Source: Candidatus Gastranaerophilales bacterium
GTDB taxonomy: Bacteria > Cyanobacteriota > Vampirovibrionia > Gastranaerophilales > Gastranaerophilaceae
Assembly: GCA_947624685.1 (NCBI GenBank)
Contig: CANQLJ010000006.1
Location: 1-63,137, forward strand
DNA: 63,137 bases
Reading direction: 5' to 3'
Below, in pieces: positions 33,034 to 42,726 of this stretch. Each line of letters begins with the position of its first letter. Positions within the stretch are counted from its first letter, which is position 1. Position numbers and translations under genes: made by a program. The notes under the pieces are model-generated. The model worked only from the letters and a program-made list of their open reading frames with translations. It did not search any database and was not told the origin of the DNA.

Positions 33034-34329
33034 TTAGTATAGATAGCTTTTTGGGCAAACATCCCTAAAAGAATCATACTGTTTTTTAGATATTGTATTA
33101 GGTGCTTTTTGTTTTTCCAATGATTTTTCCAATATATCCCCTTGCATTTTAAGCATTTTTTCATCAGCACATGCAACATCTCTTCCTATTGAATTAATTG
33201 CAAGATTAATTGCCTGTTCCGACGGCGCACCGTCTCGAGAAACGGCTTCTTGAATTTTATAGCTCGGCCATGATTCATCTAACTTATCAACTGTATTATA
33301 GGTTCCATCTTTATCCACTCTTTTATTAACCTCATTTACAATAACTTTATTTACATATTCTTTTTGAGATTCAAAGTGGCATGGATAAATCATTTTATCG
33401 CCTATAATTTCAACGGCATCTTTCTTTTCATATTTTTGATAACAATCAATTGCGCTATGAAGATGATTCAATTCCATTTGGCACATTTGTTCGTAAATTA
33501 GTTTAATTCTTTCATCCGGCTCATCTTTATAGCAGTTATAATAGCAGCATAATTCGGTAAATTCATGTAAAAGCCATTTTTCAAAAGGTGATTCATTTGA
33601 ATCAACAAGCGTTTCATACATCGTAACGTGTTCTTCTTCAACATCGCAAATTTCAGCGTAAAGTCTTTTTAAATCGGGATTTCCGTACATGAAGCCGTGT
33701 TCTGCGTAGAAATTATGCGTTTGTTGTTCTGCGCTTATTAAAGTCAGGATGTTGACTTTTGTCTTAGCGTTAGCTTTATTTTTATCATAAGCGTTTCTGA
33801 TTCTAATAGCGTTAGAATTGTGATGATATTGTGTCGGGCGGGCAATTAAGACATCGGTTGATTCATGCAAGATAATATTAGGATCAACATCATCAACTAA
33901 ATTTGCAAATTGGCTATATCTGTAAAGGTGGTCAAAATCCTCTAATAAACCAAAATCAAATGTTTCTTTAACATAAGAATCATCTTCGTTTTGAGCAAGC
34001 CATGCGGTGAGGTCAACAGCCACTTGTTCGTAGCCCAAAGTCGTATCTAAGACGGATTGGTTATAAGGAGTGAGCCAGTTGATTGTTGTTTGCTGTATAT
34101 CTTCGATGCGTCTTATATTTACCAAAAGCTTTTTTAACTCGGGATCGTCCATTTTTCGAACCCAGCAATGTTTAAATCCCCAAGCTTCAATTTCAATTCC
34201 GTTCATTAAAATTTGGCGGGTTCTTGTATAGCAATCGGCAAGTTCTCTGTTAAAGGGTCTTTTTACTATTTCATGCCATGATTTAACTTGTTTTTCTAAG
34301 GGCATTCCCTTTTCTTTTAAAAAATCCAT
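33034..34329 (-). CDS. Ferritin-like diiron protein, probably two helical bundles
   Basis: 431 residues with no signal peptide. Seen: a complete ferritin-like ligand set in the second half: E201 (SAEQQTHNF), E231xxH234 (VEEEHV), E256 (LLHEFTEL), E286xxH289 (MELNHL). The first half has a similar but weaker arrangement (E76, E101, E130/D131 to H134 in LEDFDHLY), suggesting a duplicated bundle with one active site. Rubrerythrin-like oxidative-stress or oxidase functions are possible; no rubredoxin domain is present. Third gene of an operon after an M16 peptidase and a GH13-like protein. Confidence 0.65.
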   Translation of the reverse strand: MDFLKEKGMPLEKQVKSWHEIVKRPFNRELADCYTRTRQILMNGIEIEAWGFKHCWVRKMDDPELKKLLVNIRRIEDIQQTTINWLTPYNQSVLDTTLGYEQVAVDLTAWLAQNEDDSYVKETFDFGLLEDFDHLYRYSQFANLVDDVDPNIILHESTDVLIARPTQYHHNSNAIRIRNAYDKNKANAKTKVNILTLISAEQQTHNFYAEHGFMYGNPDLKRLYAEICDVEEEHVTMYETLVDSNESPFEKWLLHEFTELCCYYNCYKDEPDERIKLIYEQMCQMELNHLHSAIDCYQKYEKKDAVEIIGDKMIYPCHFESQKEYVNKVIVNEVNKRVDKDGTYNTVDKLDESWPSYKIQEAVSRDGAPSEQAINLAINSIGRDVACADEKMLKMQGDILEKSLEKQKAPNTISKKQYDSFRDVCPKSYLY

Positions 34330-34374
34330 ATTAACCTTATCCTTTCTCTATCATGTATTTTTTATGTTTAAACT

Positions 34375-35694
34375 TTACAAACATAGCGCATGGGAAAATA
34401 AAACCGCAACGTCGTGGTTGTAATTTGCGCCATCTTGTTTTGTAAATAAATTTTCTATGTGGCTTTTATTCGTCCCATCAAGCGAATAATTGGGGTTTGT
34501 CATCATTATATGGTGAGTGCTAGTATCATACCTTAGAGGGAAAATATCATTCATCTGCATAAAACTCGGTAACTTGTCGCTTGCTCTAAAATAAGCAAAA
34601 AGTGCCGTATTTATCCTATTAAGCCTTTGCTCGTAGCTGATACCCCCTTCATAGTTATCGTTTTCTATTTCAACCCCGGGAGCATAGTCTCTATTATATT
34701 TTAAGCTTTCAGAGAGGTTTCTTACACTTTCAAAATCGTCTCCCGTTATAAAATCCGTTCCTGTTGTAAGGCCCATATTTTTATACCTTTCAAAATCATC
34801 CGAGCTTTTTTCGCCCGCAATTGATATTGCACTATTTGCGCTTCTTTGTCTGATTTCGTTAAAAATATATTGCGCTTGATGATACTCGGGCAATGCCCCG
34901 ACGCCTGTGTAATTATTCATATCATATCCGCCAATGTGTTTTGCGCTATCGACAAATATTGCTTCAAACCCAAGATTAATTAATTTTACATGTTCATTTA
35001 TATATAATTCCTGATGCTGCGGGTTTTTCCAATCAAATGTTTCTTCATGGTTAATAGAGCATACTTTCATCTGATCAGCTGAAATTATCGTTCTAAACCC
35101 GCATTTAATTCCTCTAAAATGGCAAATGTCGCAAAAAGCTTTTAATTGTTCTTCAGGGGAGATAATATCAACGATGTTAAAATCGATTATATTTGAACTA
35201 TAGCCGGAGTTTAATTTAAGCCCGTAAATAGAATTTTCAACATCGGGCGCTTTGTTATATCCGTCACCAAAGATATTAGGAAAAATTTGAGATAAAATTA
35301 CACAATTTGCCCATGATTTAGCGCTCGGAGGGATTGCGTTTAATAATTTTATAGTATTAATTATCCCGCAGCAGCACCTGTCGGCCTCCATATCAGCAAT
35401 TGCGCGGTTATTTATTTCGATGTAATTAGCAAATCTTCCCCAATTATCACCATAGTTTGGAGTATTTATCGTATCGGGAAACGTTTCATAAAATTCCCCT
35501 TCAGATAAAGTCATTGTTAAATCGAGCGATTCTTTAATATCAAGGTTTAATATATCAGAAGGGACAATACCCGCAATCCATTTTTTATTTTTATAACACC
35601 CGATTGAACGATAGGTTTTATCGCTAAATTTATCGGATTTTTTTAAGATAATATCTTTATTATATGCTTCTAATAATTTATTAACGCTGTTCAT
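34375..35694 (-). CDS. GH13-like (alpha-amylase superfamily) barrel protein, cytoplasmic
   Basis: 439 residues, no signal peptide. Seen: TFDWKNPQHQELYINEHVKL followed by LGFEAIFVDSAKHIGG, which matches the GH13 beta-4 region ('G.DGFR.D..KH') with candidate nucleophile D249; a candidate acid/base Glu295 in ISIAGEKSSDD; and a later DFITGDDFESVRN segment. The Arg two residues before the nucleophile in GH13 is replaced (FVD rather than RxD), so the family is assigned with caution and activity is uncertain. 45-55 base gaps to its operon neighbours. Confidence 0.5.
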   Translation of the reverse strand: MNSVNKLLEAYNKDIILKKSDKFSDKTYRSIGCYKNKKWIAGIVPSDILNLDIKESLDLTMTLSEGEFYETFPDTINTPNYGDNWGRFANYIEINNRAIADMEADRCCCGIINTIKLLNAIPPSAKSWANCVILSQIFPNIFGDGYNKAPDVENSIYGLKLNSGYSSNIIDFNIVDIISPEEQLKAFCDICHFRGIKCGFRTIISADQMKVCSINHEETFDWKNPQHQELYINEHVKLINLGFEAIFVDSAKHIGGYDMNNYTGVGALPEYHQAQYIFNEIRQRSANSAISIAGEKSSDDFERYKNMGLTTGTDFITGDDFESVRNLSESLKYNRDYAPGVEIENDNYEGGISYEQRLNRINTALFAYFRASDKLPSFMQMNDIFPLRYDTSTHHIMMTNPNYSLDGTNKSHIENLFTKQDGANYNHDVAVLFSHALCL

Positions 35695-35749
35695 AGATAA
35701 AATTTAAATCGAAGCAGCATTTTTTAAATTACCCACATTATTATATTAA

Positions 35750-38668
35750 TTAGACATTTTGAACTTCGCCCAATGTTTTTAGATAAGGCATTTGAGATTT
35801 TATGGTGTCAGGGCTTGCTAAAACAGATATTATCGGGTTATATGAAAAAATATATTTAGCAGCGTCCATTATGTCTTGTTTTGTAATTTTATCAATCGCT
35901 TCAAGATATTTGTCTATTCTTTTTATTCCATAGGGCTCGAGGGAGTTTTGAACCAATAAGTTTGTTTTATAAAGAACATCTTGAAAATCTTCAAGCAGAT
36001 TTTGTTTGAGGCGGTTTTTTGCGCTTTGAAGCTCCTCATCCGATACATATTCATTTTGCAACAGTTCAATATGTTTTTTAAAACCTTCAAGCGATTTTTG
36101 AACGTTATCAAAAGATTGGACATTTTCTTGTTTATCATCCGTCGTTGTTTGAATATTTAAAGTCAATATACCCGTATTTTCAAATTGTTGGATGCCCGAT
36201 GAAACACTATAAGCAAGATTTTGTTTTTCTCTTAAGTCTTGGAATAATCTGGCATTAGGGGTTGCACCTAAGATAGAATGAACCATTTCAAATTTAACTT
36301 CATCATAGATGTTACCTGAAATCGGGAATTTATATGATTGACAGATTTGCGCTTGGTTTAAATCATCGGTATCGTAAATTACTCTTGGCTTATCATTAGC
36401 AAAAAATATGGGTTCAAGTTGTGTTACATTTTGTTTAAATTTGATATTTGGCATATTTTGATATGCAATGATTAAATTTGCGATATTTGGATTATTTTTA
36501 AACGGAGCACTGGCCACAAAAGAAGATGAAGCATTTTTTAATAATTCCTGATAAAATTCTTTAACATCATCAAGTGTCAGATTATCAATCGTTTGAAGCC
36601 TTTGTTCTTTTGTGGGGAAAAACCCGGGGTATAATTTATCTAAAAGGGTTTCAGTTGCGTCTTTTTGAATTGAATTAAGATAATCTTTTTCGGCTTTAAT
36701 AGCTTCATCAAAGTCATTTTGAGTAAGATTAGGACGAAAGAGCTGTTCATTCATTATCTCAAGAGCAGTGGCACAATTTTCACTAAGACAGGTAGCACCT
36801 ACGCTGATTTTTTTCTCATTAACGTCAAAAGCCGTTGAAATAGCATTAAGTTCTAATATTCTATCTAATTCTTTTTTATTTTTATACTGCGAACCATTCT
36901 CAAGCATACTTGTAAGAACACCCGGGATATTAGGGTTTTTTGGTTTAATTAAAGAAGTGTTTATTGTCCAATCAAAAACACATAAATCAGAATTTGAATC
37001 GTTTAAAATTAAATTAGTGTTATTTGATAAACAATAGTTTTGAACATCGTCAACAGAGAGGTTTTTTATGGAGCCGAATGAAATTTGAGGAGTTTTATTA
37101 TCTTTATTTATATTTTTTAAATTGTATTTTGATTGTTCGTAATTTCTTTTTATATCTTCATTTGTGACTGTTGTCGGATGTACGATTACAATTGAAGTTT
37201 TATTCAAGTTATAATATTTTCTTGCAAAATTTAAAATGTCAGCTGCCGTTATGCTATCTAAGATATTAAGTTCATTTTTTAAATCCAAGCAAGTGTTGTC
37301 TCGAACACAGGAGCCTATCATGTCACATTGAACGGAGCTATCTTGAAGATTGTAGATAAAAGATTTTTTATATTTATTTTTTAGGGCTTGTAAATCTTCA
37401 TTTGAAATCAATGTCGTTTGCATTTTTTTAACCATATCATAAAATGCATCAAGGCACTTTTGTTCACAGTTTGGATAAGTATCAATCGCAACGATTAAAG
37501 CATAAGGGTCATAATCGTTTAATCCGACTCTTTGGGTATCGTTTGAATATATTGAATTTAATTTAAAGAGCGAATCTTTAAGTTCACTTGTTGAAAAGCC
37601 GCTTATATAGTTATTAAAAAGCTGATTTAGTATGAAATCTTTTGTTTCATTTGGCTTTGGCCCGCAAAAACCAAGCATCACGGTTGTTGAATTAGTCTTT
37701 GAGCTTCTTATATCCGTTCTTTTTGAAACATTAATCGGATTTAAGAGTTCTTTTTTAATTGGGATTTTTTTATCTTTAACATATCCGGATTTAAAAGATT
37801 TTTCAACTTGATTCATTATATCATCAAGATTATTTTCCTCATCGCAAACAATAACAGTTGTCATATTACTTGGTTCATAATAGGTTTGATGATAGTTAAA
37901 CATATCATCTTGTTTTAAACCCATAACGGTATCAATTGAACCTGCTACAAGGTTTTTTGAGTTTGATTGAATTTGAAATAAATCCCTAATTAACCTATCA
38001 TACGCAACATTAATAGGGTTATCATTCATCATTGATATTTCAGAACATATCGGAGCTTTTTCACTCTCCATTGCTTCAATATCAAACTTAGGGTTATATA
38101 TCATGTCCCCTTGAATCTCAATTGCTTTTTTTAAATTGTCTTTATCTAAATAGGGAGCGGATATATAATAATCAACATTTGCAAAATCGGTTGAGGCATT
38201 TGTCGAAGCACCCATTGAACCGACAAGCCTAAACACATCGCCGTCATTAAATTTTAATGAACCTTTAAAAAGTCCGTGCTCATTAACATGGGACACCCCT
38301 CTTTTTTCGTCCGTTTCGTTCATTGAGCCTGCGTTAATGAATGTTTTTACGATGTTAGATGCATTTTTTCGAGGCAAAATTGCAACTTTATGCCCGTTTT
38401 GAAGCTGATAAAAATGAATCGTTTCGTTGTTAGAATTTGTTATTTGCCCGATTTTACAATAGGGTAAATCAGCTTCATTTTTAACATCAAATTGATTTAC
38501 CAATTGAAAATAAGGGTAAATTATCCCGCTGTTGTTATAAAAGCTCGTTTGATAAGGATTAGTCACGCTGTTATTTTGAACAACGGTATTTTGATTATAA
38601 CCATAAGGTTTAAAGATATATTGAGCACTATTTACAACACCATACGGACAATTATATTGAAAAGACAT
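35750..38668 (-). CDS. M16 family metallopeptidase, two tandem M16 modules
   Basis: 972 residues. Seen: inverted zinc motif HVNEH (127-131) with the third Glu about 75 residues on (ICSEISMMNDNP); a second, non-catalytic M16 module in the C-terminal half with the conserved LREKQNLAYSVSSG Arg/Tyr pair; between the modules a linker with PQISFGSIKNLS. The first 60 residues are Asn/Tyr/Gln-rich low complexity, and I see no signal peptide, so it may be cytoplasmic or exported by another route. First gene of the operon with the GH13-like and ferritin-like genes. Confidence 0.85.
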   Translation of the reverse strand: MSFQYNCPYGVVNSAQYIFKPYGYNQNTVVQNNSVTNPYQTSFYNNSGIIYPYFQLVNQFDVKNEADLPYCKIGQITNSNNETIHFYQLQNGHKVAILPRKNASNIVKTFINAGSMNETDEKRGVSHVNEHGLFKGSLKFNDGDVFRLVGSMGASTNASTDFANVDYYISAPYLDKDNLKKAIEIQGDMIYNPKFDIEAMESEKAPICSEISMMNDNPINVAYDRLIRDLFQIQSNSKNLVAGSIDTVMGLKQDDMFNYHQTYYEPSNMTTVIVCDEENNLDDIMNQVEKSFKSGYVKDKKIPIKKELLNPINVSKRTDIRSSKTNSTTVMLGFCGPKPNETKDFILNQLFNNYISGFSTSELKDSLFKLNSIYSNDTQRVGLNDYDPYALIVAIDTYPNCEQKCLDAFYDMVKKMQTTLISNEDLQALKNKYKKSFIYNLQDSSVQCDMIGSCVRDNTCLDLKNELNILDSITAADILNFARKYYNLNKTSIVIVHPTTVTNEDIKRNYEQSKYNLKNINKDNKTPQISFGSIKNLSVDDVQNYCLSNNTNLILNDSNSDLCVFDWTINTSLIKPKNPNIPGVLTSMLENGSQYKNKKELDRILELNAISTAFDVNEKKISVGATCLSENCATALEIMNEQLFRPNLTQNDFDEAIKAEKDYLNSIQKDATETLLDKLYPGFFPTKEQRLQTIDNLTLDDVKEFYQELLKNASSSFVASAPFKNNPNIANLIIAYQNMPNIKFKQNVTQLEPIFFANDKPRVIYDTDDLNQAQICQSYKFPISGNIYDEVKFEMVHSILGATPNARLFQDLREKQNLAYSVSSGIQQFENTGILTLNIQTTTDDKQENVQSFDNVQKSLEGFKKHIELLQNEYVSDEELQSAKNRLKQNLLEDFQDVLYKTNLLVQNSLEPYGIKRIDKYLEAIDKITKQDIMDAAKYIFSYNPIISVLASPDTIKSQMPYLKTLGEVQNV

Positions 38669-38833
38669 TATTCACCCTAAAAATTCTTTTATATTTATTT
38701 AAAAAACAAAAAACACAAAAAAATTGTCAAAAAATTAAAAAATTCTCGCTTTAGTTTATAATAATTAATATTTTTAAATGTTTTTGTTTATTGTATCATA
38801 AAAACAAGCAAATATGAATTTAACAGGGAAGCT

Positions 38834-39871
38834 ATGAACAAAGATAAAACAATCGGAATACCTAAAGCAATGCTTTATTACACATATTTTCCGTTTTGGT
38901 ACGGTTTTTTTAATGAATTGGGTATAACAATAATTCTATCTGATAACACAACCAAAAAAACAATCACGGATGGCGCTTCGCTTGTCGTTACTGAAACATG
39001 TCTTCCGATTAAAGTCTATGTCGGGCATGTGTTAAATTTAATATCAAAAAATGTCAAAAATATATTTGTTCCTTCAATTCAATCAATTGCTCCAAAAATA
39101 TACAATTGTTCAAAAATAAGAGGACTGCCCGATTTAATTCGAAATGTTGTTAAGGGCGATTTTAACATCATCGAAGCAACTTTCGATAAATCACAAAAAG
39201 ACAATGACACGGATGATTTTCTCTTTGAAATAGCAAATCAATTTGACATTAAAGACAAAGAAAAAATAAACAAAGCTAAAAAATCCGGCCTTATTGTTCA
39301 AAACAACTTTAACACAATGGTTTTAAACGGTCTTGATTTTGATTGCGCACTTGATTACGCCAAAAAAGGCCAAATCTTAATCCCCCCGAAAAAAGAAGAC
39401 AGACCCATCAAAGTCGCGCTTATCGGGCATGGGTATAATATTTATGACAAAAAAGTCTCAATGGATATAGTTAAAAAACTGAATAAAATGGATGTTGAAG
39501 TGTTTAATGCGCATCAATTAAGCCCCGAGCAGCTTAAAGGCGGACTTAATTGCCTTAAAACAAGCCTCTATTGGGCAAATCAATATGAAATGACAGGTTG
39601 CGCGGGCCACTATCTTCAAGATGATAAAATCGACGGAATCATTACTATCACCGCCTTTGGCTGCGGGCCGGACAGCTTAATGCTTGAAGATATAAGAAGA
39701 AAATCAAAAGGCTTTAATAAACCTTTGCTTAATTTAACACTCGATGAGCACACAGGAGAAGCCGGCTTCATTACAAGGCTTGAAGCATTTTGCGATATGC
39801 TTTATCGAAACAAAAGAGCAAAAATGCAAAAACAAAGATTAAAAGAAGAAGAACTTTTATCAAGACTGTAG
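38834..39871 (+). CDS. DUF2229 / acyl-CoA dehydratase activase-related protein
   Basis: 345 residues. Seen: the family N-terminus KTIGIPKAMLYYTYFPFW; VTETCLPIKVYVGHV (C56); TAFGCGPDSLMLEDIRR; LTLDEHTGEAGFITRLEAF with a later Cys. These Cys blocks suggest a 4Fe-4S cluster as in 2-hydroxyacyl-CoA dehydratase subunits. In many bacteria this domain is fused to a BadF/BcrA ATPase; here it is alone. Substrate and reaction are unknown. AGGGAAG precedes the ATG; divergent from the M16 peptidase gene across 165 bases that show no gene. Confidence 0.8.
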   Translation: MNKDKTIGIPKAMLYYTYFPFWYGFFNELGITIILSDNTTKKTITDGASLVVTETCLPIKVYVGHVLNLISKNVKNIFVPSIQSIAPKIYNCSKIRGLPDLIRNVVKGDFNIIEATFDKSQKDNDTDDFLFEIANQFDIKDKEKINKAKKSGLIVQNNFNTMVLNGLDFDCALDYAKKGQILIPPKKEDRPIKVALIGHGYNIYDKKVSMDIVKKLNKMDVEVFNAHQLSPEQLKGGLNCLKTSLYWANQYEMTGCAGHYLQDDKIDGIITITAFGCGPDSLMLEDIRRKSKGFNKPLLNLTLDEHTGEAGFITRLEAFCDMLYRNKRAKMQKQRLKEEELLSRL

Positions 39872-39899
39872 ATATTTATTTATCATATTACTCATCGCA

Positions 39900-40217
39900 T
39901 TATTCATTATCAGATTCAAGTTCATCAGCTTCATTTATTGCGCTTACCACATTATTAAATTCTTCGTCGCTTTCAATGATTTCAAACGTGCATTCGTCTT
40001 GATTATCTTTATCCATCAACATTCTCATAACGACCAGTTCATCATCTTCATCGTTGTCGCAAGTGGGCAGTACATCATCTTTCACAACGGATAAAAGCGC
40101 ATAGTCCTTATTATCCACACTTATCACTTCTTGAAGCTTCATATAAACAACTTCGCCATTTTCACCCGTTGTTTTAATAATTTGCTCATCTATAGTTTGG
40201 TTTAAATTTTCGCTCAT
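39900..40217 (-). CDS. DUF1292 family protein
   Basis: 105 residues, very acidic. Seen: the short DUF1292 beta core (NGEVVYMKLQEVISVDNKDYALLSVV ... ELVVMRML), then ECTFEIIESDEEFNNVVSAI. In Firmicutes this small protein is encoded next to ruvX (yrzB); the same neighbour relation holds here, 20 bases after ruvX. Function unknown. Confidence 0.85.
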   Translation of the reverse strand: MSENLNQTIDEQIIKTTGENGEVVYMKLQEVISVDNKDYALLSVVKDDVLPTCDNDEDDELVVMRMLMDKDNQDECTFEIIESDEEFNNVVSAINEADELESDNE

Positions 40218-40237
40218 TACTTATCCTTTTTGAAGTC

Positions 40238-40669
40238 TTAATTTTTTGAAGTCTTTATATATTCTAAATAATCATTTAAAATTATGCAAGCGGCAAGTTT
40301 ATCGACTTGTTTTTTATTATGGGTATATTTAATGTTTCTTTGTTTTAAAATATCTTCCGCCTCGGATGATGATAGTCGTTCGTTGTGGTATAATATTTGA
40401 TAGTTTTTTTTCTTTAACGGTTCAATAAATTTAATACAATCTTTTGCTTGAAAACCCATTGTTCCATCCATATTATAAGGTATTCCGATTAAGATGGTGT
40501 CGGTATTATAAGATTTGCACAAGGCTTCGATTTTTTCTATCGCTCTGTTGTCGGGTTTTCTGTCTATTGTATCAATCGGGTTTGCCCCAAGCCAAAAAGC
40601 ATCGCTTATTGCGATTCCGATTCTTTTTGTACCAATATCAAGCGCTACTATTCTTTTTTTTATGTCCAT
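40238..40669 (-). CDS. ruvX: Putative Holliday junction resolvase / pre-16S rRNA nuclease RuvX (YqgF)
   Basis: RNase H-fold nuclease implicated in 16S rRNA 5' processing. Seen: 143 residues; VALDIGTKRIGIAISD at residues 8-23 (first catalytic Asp), ILIGIPYNMDGTMG, YHNERLSSSEAE (Glu) and KKQVDKLAACIILNDYL (Asp). The start overlaps the end of the upstream 543-codon gene by 10 bases. Confidence 0.93.
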   Translation of the reverse strand: MDIKKRIVALDIGTKRIGIAISDAFWLGANPIDTIDRKPDNRAIEKIEALCKSYNTDTILIGIPYNMDGTMGFQAKDCIKFIEPLKKKNYQILYHNERLSSSEAEDILKQRNIKYTHNKKQVDKLAACIILNDYLEYIKTSKN

Positions 40670-42291
40670 TTTTCCTCAAATTGAGCCAATAACATCATAA
40701 TTTCATCTTTTGTAAAATTAGTCTCGGCTTCTTTTTTAAAGATGTTATTTTGGTTTTTACCGTCTAATTTTAATATAAATTGATAATAAATGCTTCGATT
40801 AAAAACTAAAGAAATGAAATATTCAAGATTTTTTAATTCAAAACAGATGCTATAAAGACAATTTGCACTCATTTTATAGCCAGCAAGACTTGCAATATAA
40901 CTTTGAATCAAAAGTTTTGAGCTGAATGTTTTAGCTAATTCGCAATTTATATCATTGTTCATTTTGTCTTTTAAACATTCATCAATTATTTTTTCGATTT
41001 TTTCCAGCTCGCATATTTTTTCGTCTTCAATTTTTTTGACAATTTTATCAACGTCAGGATTTTCATTTTTTTCAAAAAACCAGCTTTGCATAATTTCGGA
41101 TTTCAAGATTTTAAATATAACATTATGATTAACCGGGATTTTTTCCAATTCCAAATTAATGTATTCGCTAATATCAAGCTTTAATTTTTCAATATCATCG
41201 GATAATTTCTTACAAACAATTGCTTCATAAGGCATCAAAAAGTTGTTTTTAAGGGTTTTTTCATAATAAAAATCAAATAGTGCCCTAAAAGGCTTTGGCT
41301 CGATTGAAATTTGAGGATAGTCGTTAAAAACGCGCTTTGTAAGCTTTATAAGCTCGTTTTTTGAAATATTTAAAAAAGGAATACAAGAATCTATCCCGTA
41401 TTCAATGTTTATCGTATAAAACACGCAATCAATTATTCCGTTATCATATATTCTTGATAACATCATTGAAAAATCACCCTTGCCATCGAGATAGCCAAGA
41501 TAGCATTTATATATTTTTGATTTTAAATTGAGCAAATCTTTTTCGCAATTTGGGTTTGAAAGGTGGATTTTTTTGAGCCTGCGCTTAATTTTTTCTTTTT
41601 TTAATTCATCAATTTGTTCATAATTTAATACATAATTAAGCCCCGAAATGCAATAGGGGGAATTAATATCCAAAAGACTATCGAGCATGAGCTCAAACTC
41701 ATCTTTTAAATCCATATTTGCCAGTTTTATTGAAATTAAAACGGAAAAAATGCAAGCAACATTATCCTTATTTGAATCGTCTTTAAGCGAATTTAAGAAA
41801 AAAATCCGCTCGTCTTTTGCTAAATTAATATAAAAATCAATTATATCAATCTGAACACTGAGATTATTTATAGCATTATCGATATAATTGTTTATTTCAG
41901 CCGAAGAAATATCCTCATCAAGATTCAAGTAATTTACATAATCATTAAAATCAAAATCGGGGTTTTTTTGTTTCAAAATCATCAAAACAATCATTTTAAC
42001 TTCATCGGAATTATTATCGTTTTTTAAAAAATTTAGCGCTTCTTTTTCTAATGAATTAAAATTAATCGCTTCAAGAGCAATGATTGATGCCGCTTCAAGA
42101 AATTTTTGAGTAGGGGGATTTTTAAGCTCGCAAAAAAACATTTTTGCAATAAAATCTTGGTTTGGAAACTTGGAAATCAGAAAAACATCATTTTTAAGCT
42201 CGTTTCTGTCAATGTGTTCGCAAAAACGATACTTATTTAAGATATTTAAAAAAAGCACACGTTGGTTGAGCTTTTGGCGAGCGTGAGACAT
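40660..42291 (-). CDS. Large helical protein of unknown function
   Basis: 543 residues, no signal peptide or membrane segment. Predicted almost wholly helical from its Leu/Ile/Lys/Asp pattern, with repeated hydrophobic helical pairs suggesting an alpha-solenoid (HEAT-like), though I cannot define repeat borders. No catalytic motif recognised. It is translationally coupled on both sides: its ATG shares a base with the stop of the zinc-finger gene, and its end overlaps ruvX by 10 bases. This suggests a role in the same process as RuvX and the small zinc protein. Confidence 0.7.
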   Translation of the reverse strand: MSHARQKLNQRVLFLNILNKYRFCEHIDRNELKNDVFLISKFPNQDFIAKMFFCELKNPPTQKFLEAASIIALEAINFNSLEKEALNFLKNDNNSDEVKMIVLMILKQKNPDFDFNDYVNYLNLDEDISSAEINNYIDNAINNLSVQIDIIDFYINLAKDERIFFLNSLKDDSNKDNVACIFSVLISIKLANMDLKDEFELMLDSLLDINSPYCISGLNYVLNYEQIDELKKEKIKRRLKKIHLSNPNCEKDLLNLKSKIYKCYLGYLDGKGDFSMMLSRIYDNGIIDCVFYTINIEYGIDSCIPFLNISKNELIKLTKRVFNDYPQISIEPKPFRALFDFYYEKTLKNNFLMPYEAIVCKKLSDDIEKLKLDISEYINLELEKIPVNHNVIFKILKSEIMQSWFFEKNENPDVDKIVKKIEDEKICELEKIEKIIDECLKDKMNNDINCELAKTFSSKLLIQSYIASLAGYKMSANCLYSICFELKNLEYFISLVFNRSIYYQFILKLDGKNQNNIFKKEAETNFTKDEIMMLLAQFEEKWT

Positions 42292-42545
42292 TATTTTTTA
42301 TTAAGCCCCCAAAGTAAATCCAGTATCTTTTGAGCTTGAGCGCTCATAAGCCCGTCTTGAAGAATTAAATACTGTACCGCAATTAATGTACATTCCGAAC
42401 AAATGTTGACTCCGGGGCCTTTAACCATCTTTGGAACTTGGGTATTCGGACGTTTGCAAAAGCTGCAATATTCAATTTCTTGGGTTTTTTCGCTATTTTG
42501 CGCTTTATGCTGTTTTTTAAATGAAAGTACTTTCTTTTCTTCCAA
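42291..42545 (-). CDS. Stand-alone ClpX-type C4 zinc finger protein
   Basis: About 84 residues from a TTG at 42545. Seen: YCSFCKRPNTQVPKMVKGPG followed by VNICSECTLIA, the zf-C4 ClpX pattern (CxxC...CxxC), without any AAA+ domain. The TTG start is chosen because AAGGAG lies 8 bases before it; an ATG at 42599 would add 18 residues but has no such site. ClpX zinc fingers dimerise and bind adaptors or substrates, so this could be an adaptor-like module. First gene of the coupled four-gene ruvX operon. Confidence 0.75.
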   Translation of the reverse strand: MEEKKVLSFKKQHKAQNSEKTQEIEYCSFCKRPNTQVPKMVKGPGVNICSECTLIAVQYLILQDGLMSAQAQKILDLLWGLNKK

Positions 42546-42726
42546 AATTTTCTCCTTAATCTTAAATAATATTTTAGAATATTTTGCCGACAGATACAAT
42601 ATATTAAGCCATAATTTGATTTAATATATTAAGATATGTTAAGAAAATTTTTAATATTTTGGCAATTATTTTTCACAAAAATACTTTATTAAGATAACAG
42701 AGGATAAAAATAAGGATAATTAATTT

